Below are positions 42,514-51,082 of a stretch of DNA of 64,000 nt, piece after piece. Each line of letters begins with the position of its first letter. The first letter of the stretch is position 1. The stretch is from assembly GCA_023634235.1 (NCBI GenBank), contig JAMKCF010000016.1, forward strand, positions 5,751,140 through 5,815,139, in the 5' to 3' direction. The stretch is from Pisaster brevispinus (lineage: Eukaryota > Echinodermata > Asteroidea > Forcipulatida > Asteriidae). A program made the position numbers and the translations under genes. The notes beneath the pieces were generated by a model, which worked only from the letters and a program-made list of their open reading frames with translations, was not told where the DNA came from and did not search any database.

Positions 42514-44963
42514 GGTAGTGAGAAGGCGTCAATGGCCCAAGCATGAGGATCTGATTTCCATGACACATAGCAATCTATCTTGTAATTTGTGCAAGATGCA
42601 AACAGATCGATATCTGGATATATTTTGGTTTTGTCCACGATATCCCAGAATATATAGGCATTTAGATTAAATTCTTTGTTCAATTTCTTACGAGAAAGGT
42701 AATCTGCAACGACATTATCTACACCCGAAATGTGGGTTGCTGATAGAGTGATATCTCTATCTGTACACCAGTCATATATTACAGATGTGAGGTCATTTAA
42801 AGGGCCAACCTTTCCTCCCATTTTTGAGATATAAGAAACGGTTGTGCTGTTGTCTGATTTGATCAGAATATGAACACCCTTCAGATTGTCACAGAGAATT
42901 AGCAATGCATTTTGAGCTGCTAATAATTCCAGCATATTTATATGCAATTGTTGTTGGGTCTTTGACCACTTACCCTGTGTATGGGAATTGTCTGTTTCGG
43001 AGAAAGCACCCCAGCCTGTATTACTGGCATCTGTACAAATAACATCAATAGATGGTTTCTTAATTTGTGATTTTATTGCATCACATGGAATAGCAAGCCA
43101 CCATCTTATTACCTTGGTCATGGCATTTGTTACTGCAATATTTGCATCGAAATTTCCATTTTCCTTAGTGAGGAAATGTGATTTAGCAAATTCGAGTTCT
43201 CGAAAATGTAACTTTCCTTTGGGAAAGGCCTCAAAAGTGGCGACAATCATACCTATGATTTTTGCAAGATTACGCAAGGTCACTATTTTCTTTTGCAGAA
43301 TTTTTGTTCCTTCTAATTTTAATTTTAGTATTTTTGATTTCGGAACACTAATTGTCATTGCCTTTGAATCGAGTTCAACACCAAGGTAAGTTATATGGGT
43401 ATGTGGCTGTAAGCGGGATTTTTCCCTGCTAATTTTGAATCCCAAAGATTCCAGCAACTGTACCATAAACATGGTATGTCGAATGCTTTCATTCTCTGAT
43501 GAAGCCATGATAAGGATATCGTCTATGAAAATTATCAAGCGAATACCCGCACTTCTCGCTTTTGCTAAGACTGGTTTCATTACCTTCGTGAAAATACGAG
43601 GGGCTGAACTGAGCCCAAATGGTAAACAGGTAAACAAGTAGAATTGGTTATCCCATGAAAAACCAAGATAAGTTTGATCAATCTTACCCATGGGGATTGA
43701 AAAATATGCATCTTTCAAGTCAATGGAAGTAAGAAAGTCATTATCCTGAATGATTTCCTTTACCAATTTTATATTTTCCATTTTAAAGTGTTCATATCTG
43801 ACAAATTGATTCAAATCTTTCAGATTTATAACCGGTCTCAAACCACCAGACTTTTTGGGGATGGTGAATATGTTTGACACGAAACGACAGTTAGCTTTTT
43901 GAGTGGGTCGGATTGCACCCTTTTTAAGGAGTTCTTTGATCTCCTTATTTACCGTCTGAATTTCTGCATCAGAAAAGTGTATTCTCTGTGGTTTGACAAA
44001 TTGTACCGGGCGTGCAATGAAATCAATGCTGCAGCCCTTAATGGTGTTTAATATCCACCTGTCAGAGGTAATCTGAGACCAGTTATTTTGGTAAAGTTTT
44101 AACTGCCCGACACTTGCCGACTTAGCAGTAGAGTTATTGTTAACATACCAGTTTTTTGGGTCAGCAACATCAATGCTTGAAGTTGTCGCTGCTGGTTTTT
44201 GGTGGTAATTCTTGCCACTAGTTTTCCCTCGGCGATTTCCACTCGGGTAGTAAGGTTGCAATGGGCGACTGTAGGGGTGTACTCTGCTCTGGGAGTGACG
44301 CCCTGTACCGAAACTGTTCGGATAAAAACCGCGGGATTTTTGTCCACGGTTTGCATAACCATCAAACCGACGGTTTTGTGTACCTCTATCGTCTGAATAA
44401 GTCAGCTTTCTACCGGCTTTGAAAGCCTCGGCCACCTGTTTCATTGAGGAGTTTAAGTCGTTTCCGAATAACTTCTCGGTCACAGGTGTGTTTCTCGCAC
44501 ACAGACCCTTATACATCGGGTTAAGGCAGGGCTTTAATTCTTCCCTTCGCTTCATACTCAATTCGTATGATGCGTTACCTGACAGTGTTATGCCATCTAG
44601 GGCATATTGTTTTACCTTTTCGGCGTTTATTGCTGTACCCGCCTTGGCGGCTTCCCGTAATTCGTTGAGAATATGAAAATACGGAATCAAACCTGTAATC
44701 ACGTGTTTTTGAATTTGTTGGGTGCCAACATCTTTAGACCGGGCAGAGGCCGGAATGGTGCCCCACAAATCTGCGTCCACTCGTGGAGCGCATACTGCCG
44801 GCGCATTAGCCGGTGTCACATATTTCTCTGCGATTTTTGTATGTGTCTCCTTTTTGATAGGTAGAGTCACTGCTTTTGTCGCCTTTTCGGCCAAATTTGA
44901 AAAAAAATTCCGCCCCTTTGGCTTCAGACGTATCATAAATGTCATCGCAAGACAAATTATCAA
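42114..44963 (-). CDS. DIRS Gag-end/RT/RNase H/methyltransferase-like ORF
   Basis: 949 open codons on the minus strand. Residues ~40-270 are the C-terminal part of the Gag-like protein (HVITGLIPYFHILNELREAA; then an Arg/Gly/Tyr-rich tail). RT follows at ~330-560: FTIPKKSGGLRPVINLKDLN, SIDLKDAYFSIPMG, CLPFGLSSAPRIFTKVM, catalytic FIDDILIMASS, THITYLGVELD. RNase H at ~640-760 has VICTDASNTGWGAFSE and ISGVDNVVADYLSRK. Then a DIRS-specific Dam-like methyltransferase region (YPDIDLFASCTNYKIDCYVS; IAPLWKAQPWFP). The first ~20 residues are out-of-frame noise before the 8-T run at 44900-44907. Confidence 0.95.
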   Translation of the reverse strand: MIICLAMTFMIRLKPKGRNFFSNLAEKATKAVTLPIKKETHTKIAEKYVTPANAPAVCAPRVDADLWGTIPASARSKDVGTQQIQKHVITGLIPYFHILNELREAAKAGTAINAEKVKQYALDGITLSGNASYELSMKRREELKPCLNPMYKGLCARNTPVTEKLFGNDLNSSMKQVAEAFKAGRKLTYSDDRGTQNRRFDGYANRGQKSRGFYPNSFGTGRHSQSRVHPYSRPLQPYYPSGNRRGKTSGKNYHQKPAATTSSIDVADPKNWYVNNNSTAKSASVGQLKLYQNNWSQITSDRWILNTIKGCSIDFIARPVQFVKPQRIHFSDAEIQTVNKEIKELLKKGAIRPTQKANCRFVSNIFTIPKKSGGLRPVINLKDLNQFVRYEHFKMENIKLVKEIIQDNDFLTSIDLKDAYFSIPMGKIDQTYLGFSWDNQFYLFTCLPFGLSSAPRIFTKVMKPVLAKARSAGIRLIIFIDDILIMASSENESIRHTMFMVQLLESLGFKISREKSRLQPHTHITYLGVELDSKAMTISVPKSKILKLKLEGTKILQKKIVTLRNLAKIIGMIVATFEAFPKGKLHFRELEFAKSHFLTKENGNFDANIAVTNAMTKVIRWWLAIPCDAIKSQIKKPSIDVICTDASNTGWGAFSETDNSHTQGKWSKTQQQLHINMLELLAAQNALLILCDNLKGVHILIKSDNSTTVSYISKMGGKVGPLNDLTSVIYDWCTDRDITLSATHISGVDNVVADYLSRKKLNKEFNLNAYIFWDIVDKTKIYPDIDLFASCTNYKIDCYVSWKSDPHAWAIDAFSLPWSCMTPYIFPPFCLLCRILDKVSRDQTPCCLLIAPLWKAQPWFPRLLQMVIANPIKLPENCLMYQPHQIVPNLHLTAWVISGNIGKQQAFRKKLQISSQIHGDHGQNRNTSRHGNVGLVGVVDNRLIHYLQL

Positions 44964-45360
44964 AATCTCCCTTTTTAGGAGTACTGGCTGCCACGTTACT
45001 GGTCAGCTCGAAAGTCTGATTTGGATCATAGCAGGTAAACTCCTGCCCAAATAAGTCTTCATCGAAAGAATTGTCAACTGGAAATTCAGTTACTTGTTGT
45101 TTTCGCATGTTCATCAGCATGTTTTGCATGCTGGTGAGTGAGACCGAAAGCTTTTTGATGCCTGCTGAATTAGCCTGAAGCTTAGCTTCTAAGCTTACGT
45201 TAGTTGTATGCTCTTGAGTCCGCGGTTCAGCGGGGGCTTGGCCATCTTGGAAGTCAGACTCCATGTCTGACGGGAGATCTAAATCAAGAGAGTCCATCTC
45301 GTCGTCCGCAATTAACACGCTGTCACACGAAGAAAAGATGGCTCTTGCCCCATGGCCCAT
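44806..45360 (-). CDS. DIRS ORF1 N-terminal part
   Basis: Starts MGHGARAIFSSCDSVLIADD just inside the right ITR. Acidic N-terminus (MDSLDLDLPSDMESDFQDGQ), a helical stretch (LEAKLQANSAGIKKLSVSLT), then DDIYDTSEAKGAEFF. At the run of eight T the natural continuation passes to the frame of the 949-codon ORF, so ORF1 and the RT ORF are either fused by frameshifting or separated by a one-base mutation in the run. Confidence 0.8.
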   Translation of the reverse strand: MGHGARAIFSSCDSVLIADDEMDSLDLDLPSDMESDFQDGQAPAEPRTQEHTTNVSLEAKLQANSAGIKKLSVSLTSMQNMLMNMRKQQVTEFPVDNSFDEDLFGQEFTCYDPNQTFELTSNVAASTPKKGDFDNLSCDDIYDTSEAKGAEFFFKFGRKGDKSSDSTYQKGDTYKNRREICDTG

Positions 45361-45467
45361 GGTTTATATACGGGCATCTCCCACTGGGCTCATTTGAATA
45401 TCAATACAACCTTTGAATGTATTGTGTGGTCGCACGCAATCGCGTAGAAAGGAATGCAATCCCTCTG
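45331..45467. repeat. DIRS right inverted terminal repeat
   Basis: Reverse complement of 40850-40984; contains the start Met region of ORF1 at its inner edge and TTTATATACGGGC, a likely TATA-type promoter element for minus-strand transcription. Confidence 0.9.
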
Positions 45468-45498
45468 AAGACTTGTACGAGTGTTATGAAATAGAATT

Positions 45499-46020
45499 AC
45501 TTTATGTTCAGATCAGTGATTACAGATCTATTGAAGGAATCAGGCTTGTTTAAGTTAACAGCATGTAGAATCTTAAAGACAGAGTTGTAGTCGTTAGAGA
45601 AATTAATTTGTAGAATTAAAATTTTTAACTTGCTTGATACAAAGTTGGACAAAAGGCCATTTCTGCTTAGATGTTTTTATTTTACGTGAATACATTTTAT
45701 CAACAATTATTTATGAAAGAACATTTTGTGAATTATTTTTAGACACTTAATAATACATAGTTGCATGCATTCAAGTAGTTAAAAAAAAAAGCTAATTATA
45801 ATTTACACTTCGATATTTGAGCTGGATTTCAATTACTGTATGTTCAGATCAGTCATTGCAGACCTATTGAATGAAACCTAGGCTTGTCTTATTTGACAGC
45901 ATGTAGATCCTTAAGACAATTGAATGGAGTTGTAGTTGTTAGAGAAGTTGAATTGCAGAATTTAAATTTTTAAAATTCGCTTGTTACAAAGTTGTACAAA
46001 ATGTAAATTCTGGTCAGATA
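45499..46020. repeat. Intron tandem units flanking the DIRS insertion
   Basis: TATGTTCAGATCAGTGATTA... at 45503 recurs as TATGTTCAGATCAGTCATTG at 45839, with matching downstream blocks (ACAGCATGTAGA; GAGTTGTAGT). With 40464-40602 this shows a ~340-bp tandem duplication whose first unit was split by the DIRS element. Confidence 0.7.
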
Positions 46021-46126
46021 GGTGTCTTTGTTTTTTGGGTTTGTTTTAATAGATGACTGTTTAACTTAAATTACCATTATGTCATTGTATTTTCAAAATT
46101 CTAATTGTACTTGTTTTGCCTCACAG

Positions 46127-46270
46127 AGAGTTGTGGAGTTTGAAAAAAAAATCAAATCAGAAATCTTGGATGCCTTTAGAGATCTGAAGTTTCTCAAAAA
46201 TAGAGGGCACATGTGTGTGGAAATGACAGAAATCAATGAGGAATGGCATGTACAACCACAAAATACACAG
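46127..46270 (+). CDS. UPA domain exon 1
   Basis: Acceptor TTTTGCCTCACAG, donor ACACAG|GTAAGG; phase 0 both ends, 48 codons. Encodes RVVEFEKKIKSEILDAFRDL, then KNRGHMCVEMTEINEEWHVQ. With the end of the ZU5 exon it builds the UPA fold, the second module of UNC5/PIDD1/ankyrin supramodules. The ATG-to-stop frame around it is longer only because of intron read-through. Confidence 0.85.
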
Positions 46271-46675
46271 GTAAGGAAATATATTACAGATTCTTTACCA
46301 TAATTACTGCGTAAGTTGAACATTATTTGACATTTGCAGTTAGCTGATCTTGTTTACCTATGTAGACAAAACGTAGTTGAACAAGCACCTTTTAAGAGAC
46401 TCAAGCAATTCTCAGGGACTTGAGATTCCAGATATCAGTTCTTCTCATTAATTAGATTTTCTTATATGAGAACACCTAATTGAAAATACAAGTACAGAAT
46501 CAGTACTTGACAGCTGACCATATTGCTAACAATTGTCTTTCTTAGATGTATAGACAAACAAACCAGACCTCAGAAAACATTAATTTGTTTCTTTTATGAG
46601 AGCTGATATCATAGAGGCAAAGGAGAGTTTAACTTTTCTCGAACCTTAAAGTTTCCTCTCAATTAATCTTTTCAG

Positions 46676-46852
46676 GAGATTCATAAAGAGGATGTATGGT
46701 CTTTACTTCAGAATTCAGTCTCATTTAATGTGAACATTAGCAGATCTAGCAACACAGATGATATTCCATACATGGCTGTCAATTGTTACCAGCAACAAGA
46801 AAGACTTGATAGGCAAGGGAGGAAGATTCGGCTCTCCGTTGGACCAAAGCCA
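46676..46852 (+). CDS. UPA domain exon 2
   Basis: Acceptor AATTAATCTTTTCAG; 59 codons reading EIHKEDVWSLLQNSVSFNVN then ISRSSNTDDIPYMAVNCYQQ and RQGRKIRLSVGPKP. The VW...F.V..S pattern suits the UPA C-terminal half. The donor GTGGGT at 46853 keeps phase 0; the alternative GTATAA 4 bp on would put a stop in the next exon, so I chose the former. Confidence 0.75.
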
Positions 46853-46965
46853 GTGGGTATAATCAGACAATTATTGAAACATGATTAGAGGTTGTTATGG
46901 TCTTGAAAAGGTTACACAAGATATTTCACAAGTAAAACAAGCTCAAGTGGGTTGTTTCCTTGATG

Positions 46966-47761
46966 CTAGGTTCCCACTCTCGTGCGGTCAGCTAATGAAC
47001 GAAACGATTGACATTTGCAGCTGATCGTGGATTTTTTGTTTCCTTCTCTGAAATTCCACGTTTGGATACGAGTTGATGTGAGTCGATACGTACTGGTATG
47101 ATTTGGTGCACTTGGATGCGATTGAGTCACAATTGGTCAATTTCAGGTGACACAGTCTGTCACGATCTGGTCTCCTGTTCAAATACGATCAGATGCGTTC
47201 CGATTGGGTTCATGATTGGGTCCCGATCTGACACGATCATCACGACCAAGGTTCCCGATTTGGGACGATCTGGTACGTGCATGTACGTTCAGATACGTTC
47301 CGATACGATCATCAGGAACTGATGCGCTCTGTTGCGATTGGATACGATTGTGGTCACGATTTCATTCACGATCGGGATCGAAAGTGATCACGATTTGAGC
47401 CACGATTGGACCCTGACAGGTATATATACAGCCTGACTGACCAGGGGCTTCATTGAACTTTTACAGAGCGTGGTGTTTGTCTTGTCCAAGGTTGATCCTG
47501 ATCACCATGATTTGGAAGTACGATTAGATGCGATCTGTCGCACTTTGTTACGATCCAATGCGATCTGTTGCGATGATCACGCTTGAAAATGTATTCGTGT
47601 TCATCGTAGAAAATGTTTGAACCGTCCCCAAAATTTTTTCCTAAGATCCACACAATTGCCACGACTCAAGATCTGGTAAAATGTGATAGGATCACTACGA
47701 TTACTCCATGATTAAGACCACGATTTCAATCGTGGTGCGAATCGTGATAGTGGGAACATAG
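46966..47761. mobile_element. MITE-like element filled with CGATC/CGATT motifs
   Basis: Inverted ends CTAGGTTCCCACTCTCGTGC and the complement of ATCGTGATAGTGGGAACATAG. The interior is dominated by short variants of ACGATCTG, CGATTGG and CACGATTT on both strands, so it is highly self-complementary. No transposase. I cannot define the target duplication or superfamily. Confidence 0.65.
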
Positions 47762-48058
47762 CATGATGTTTACACGGAATAAGCAACCAAAAGTGGCATA
47801 GAAAGATAACTTGCATACTATTAAAACTCAAACCTGTATGAGTAACTTCAGTCAATGAAATAGGATCCCATCTTTGCAACTGCATTAGTGGAATTTCAGT
47901 TATATTCAGAATGTTCTCTTTTAACTGTTTGTCTATTCAGTATCTTTTTTGCAGCCACTCTAATATTAAGGCTTGTAATTACTTGGTTGTGTTCAGTAAT
48001 ACTCAGTAAAGTAATGGTTCCTTGTAATGATTGACCGTATTTATTTCCCCCACTGCAG

Positions 48059-48133
48059 ACACAAATGAGAAATAACAACATGAAACATACATGTGGTGCT
48101 CAGAGGCCTGTTTGTGAGGCACAATATTCAAAT
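48059..48133 (+). CDS. Linker exon after UPA
   Basis: Acceptor TTTCCCCCACTGCAG, donor AAT|GTAAGA; phase 0 both ends, 25 codons: TQMRNNNMKHTCGAQRPVCE then AQYSN. No domain; good splice sites and phase. Confidence 0.6.
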
Positions 48134-49172
48134 GTAAGAAGTAAATTGTATTAAACTGTACCAATATTAGCAAGGTAATAATATTATATAAGACAACTAA
48201 TGAATAAGAATCACAGAAGTATCAAACCATGAGTCGGGAAAAATTATTGAAGTTCATTTGTGGTTCTCTCCAAGCTTTTGCTGGAATGCTATCTTGGATT
48301 ACTAATGACACAGCAATAACTACTAAAGGGTAGGACTAAACGGGGAGAATGAAAACATCAAGTTCTGAACCACTTGTCTGATAAATAATAGGTTAAGGTA
48401 ATAAACAATAAAAACTTTCAATGAAAATTTTATAATACAAAGAGAGGAACATTTTTATTGAGACAGTAATAGACAGCATTTTAAGATTTGTTTTCATTGA
48501 AACAAATTATGGGAGCACCGAAAATCTTGATATTGAGGGAGATGGATTTGATGAAACTAAGTTTGAATAATAAAAGATAATGGAACTAACAGACTGTTTA
48601 TAAACAAATTTTACAATTTTACCTAGGCTTGTACTTTTCCTAAACATGTATATAAAAGTATTTACAGAAGAAGGATGACACGTGACATGCACCTATCAAA
48701 TGACAAGGATCTATGTGTGAGTTATATCCAAAAGAGTTAAGGTCACTTGTCATGGTGGACAAGGTTGGCGCCGACATGAAGTCATTCACATTGTTTAGAA
48801 GGGTTTTTTAGAATTTGTGTATGATGGACAAGTTTCTGTGTTTATTGTTAAACAAAAGTTTCAAAGAGTCTTTTCAAATGAGAAGGATCTATGTGTGAGT
48901 TATATAAAACGAATATTGAATGCATTTCATTTGTGCATTTTCTTCTGGAATAGTCCAGATTTCACAGAGTGATTATGTTGTGCAATACTGCATTCATATG
49001 CATCCAATATTTGTATACTATATTGCTTTTAAAGCCATCTTTTATGAACTACCAAGTTGAGATATACCAGTACTGTGGTGTGATGATTTGTTCATATGAA
49101 AATGCCAAGTTATTTGTGTTGAGGAAATTAAAATAATTTGTTAAGAAAAATATTTATGTTTGAACTTGACAG
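48134..49172. other. Intron without recognisable feature
   Basis: No gene seen. The phrase AAGGATCTATGTGTGAGTTA occurs twice (about 48707 and 48884), a small local repeat. Confidence 0.45.
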
Positions 49173-49238
49173 CCTGCTACATGCCATACTGAGGGAATTT
49201 GTGCTACTTCTCTGCAATTACCAGAGACCGAAGTCGGA
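49173..49238 (+). CDS. Linker exon after UPA
   Basis: Acceptor GAACTTGACAG, donor GGA|GTAAGT; phase 0 both ends, 22 codons: PATCHTEGICATSLQLPETE then VG. Followed by the 14.7-kb intron that contains the minisatellite. Confidence 0.6.
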
Positions 49239-49479
49239 GTAAGTGTTACAGTTTTATCATTATTCAGTATACTGTATCAGGTGTATTAGTTTTACAGCAA
49301 AAAAGTAAACAGAAAAGCAATATGTTTTTTGCATTCATAGTTTCTGTATCAGCAACAATGTGTTACTTGTACAACAATACAAACACCTGTTGGTACCTGT
49401 TAGGTGTTCAGGTTTAAGCAAAGATTTTTAATCTTTTCATATGGGTTTAAAAAAAAATAGTTTTTCAAAATTTAAGTAT

Positions 49480-50790
49480 TGTATTGTATTTTTATTTATT
49501 GTCCAAACCAACATTATTACAGGAAAGGGAAAACAAAACATAACAGAATCTTTAGATATACAGATAAAAACTAAATACATAAATGTTAAGAATTAAAATA
49601 GCAAAAGATGAATTAATAAATAAATGCATAAATACAGCAAAAAACTATTTAAAAAAAACCCATAAATTTATAAATGGATGTTTGTGTTTGTTCTTGTTTA
49701 TGCATCTGACGAAGGTCCGGTTTGGATCGAAAGCTAAGGCCATCTCCCCTACTAATTTGATAAACATATATAATATAAACAAATAAATAATTAATTAAGT
49801 AATAATAATGACTTCATCAGTAGTGGTACAGGCTAAAGCACGTGAAATCTGATTACGAAATGAACTTAGGTGCCCCCCAAAACAACACAAGTTTGATGGA
49901 ACCCGTTTTAGGTGGATGAAATCCTGGATATAAATCCACGCTTTGTGGTCTCAGCGCGATTCCATTGAACATGTATGATGTGTGTGTTGGCTTGCCTTGT
50001 ACGACGATTGAGAACATGTAAAATAAATGGGTTGAAGTCAGTGTTGTTAAATGATTGTGGAAAAACTTATAGATAAATAGACAGCAATTGATAATTCTTC
50101 TTTGTCTAACGGGTGGAAGCCTGTAAATATCACACAGATCAAGATAATCCAAATTACAATTATAACCCCTGGCATTAGTAAGGGTCCTCTGTACAAATTT
50201 AAGAAAAGCAGTATTGAACACCTTTTATCCTATGTGCCTGATGAGTGGAGATTGGAATAAAAACAACAGTACAATTTTCTAAATTCGGTCTAATTAGTGA
50301 ACAAAACAAGGTGCGTAAAACGTGTTCATCTTTCATTGAACGAAAATTCCGCCATACCAGACCACTCATGCGATTAGCTTTCTTGATGATAAAATTCACA
50401 TGAAGGACAAAGGTGAATTTACTGTCAATTAAAATACCAAGATCTTTCTGAACATCAACCCTATTAAGAATAGTATCACCCAGTGTATAGTCAAATTTGA
50501 ACAGTTTCTTCTTAACAGTCACAGTTAAAACACTACATTTATTAACATTTAGGGATAGATGCCACATTTTAGACCAACTCAAAATCTTATCAAAGTCAGC
50601 CTGCAAAGAAAGAGTATCTGCATTTTTACTAATCTGTCTAAAAACTTTCAAATATCAGTATATAACAAACTGTTATTATCTAAACACCTAGAAATAAAAC
50701 CTGAAATATTGTCTGATCCAGTTGCTTTAGAAGAATCAATATCTTTTAACTTACGTAACCTCTAAGTCAGAAATATAAATATCGGGCATG
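49480..50790 (-). pseudogene. LINE with internally deleted RT
   Basis: Minus strand. KDIDSSKATGSDNISGFISR (50640-50770) is the first RT motif; it is followed almost at once by a degenerate YADD-like segment and SLNVNKCSVLTVTVKKKLFK, QKDLGILIDSKFTFVLHVNF and IIKKANRMSGLVWRNFRSMK, so most of the palm is deleted. The C-terminus (49853-50221, another frame) has VRQRRIINCCLFIYKFFHN. The 3' end is a TATTG/TATTT-type simple tail near 49480-49500, typical of LINE 3' ends. Dead copy within the long intron. Confidence 0.75.
49700..49740 (+). ncRNA. Hammerhead-like motif inside the LINE region
   Basis: CTGACGAAGGTCCGGTTTGG then ATCGAAAGC: CTGANGA, a 5-bp stem, GAAA. The order is like the motifs at 16330 and 31519; a spare base before the stem makes activity doubtful. 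Confidence 0.25.
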
Positions 50791-51082
50791 GCGTTTAGAT
50801 TTAAATTTTCACTGCAGAGAACAGAAGGCAATGAGTGTTGACGTTATTTAAGCCTTAATGAAACTCCAAAAACTGGAACAACATCAATGATGGCAGCTTC
50901 AACAAAATCATATAGAGCGATGTTGCTTCATTACAATTATCTGTGGCTTCAAGCAGATTCCAGGGAGATTCCAAACGTCCTGCAGATGTCATTTGAATCA
51001 GCTTCGCGAAAGTTAAAAATTGGACAGCAGTGAGGTGGTGCGGTTTTGATGAATCGCTCATAACAAAGTTCTGATAAAATAT
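50791..51082. other. Short non-coding stretch before the minisatellite
   Basis: No gene or repeat recognised; open frames are short. Confidence 0.4.

Larger units (their letters stand above)
40787..45498 (-). mobile_element. Nearly complete DIRS retrotransposon
   Basis: 4.7 kb, transcribed on the minus strand: ORF1, then a Gag/RT/RNase H ORF, then an overlapping tyrosine recombinase. It has inverted terminal repeats (40850-40984 and 45331-45467) and an internal complementary region (41053-41169) that joins the complements of both outer ends. This is the textbook DIRS organisation, in which the ICR templates circular DNA that the recombinase integrates without a target duplication. One frame break at an 8-T run and one in-frame stop in the recombinase are the only lesions I see. 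It sits in the intron after the ZU5 exon. Confidence 0.95.

Noticed and set aside
46852..46858. Splice donor GTATAA after CCAGTGG for the second UPA exon
   Set aside because: Using it would shift the next exon (48059) into a frame with an early TAA; the GTGGGT donor 4 bp upstream keeps that exon open.
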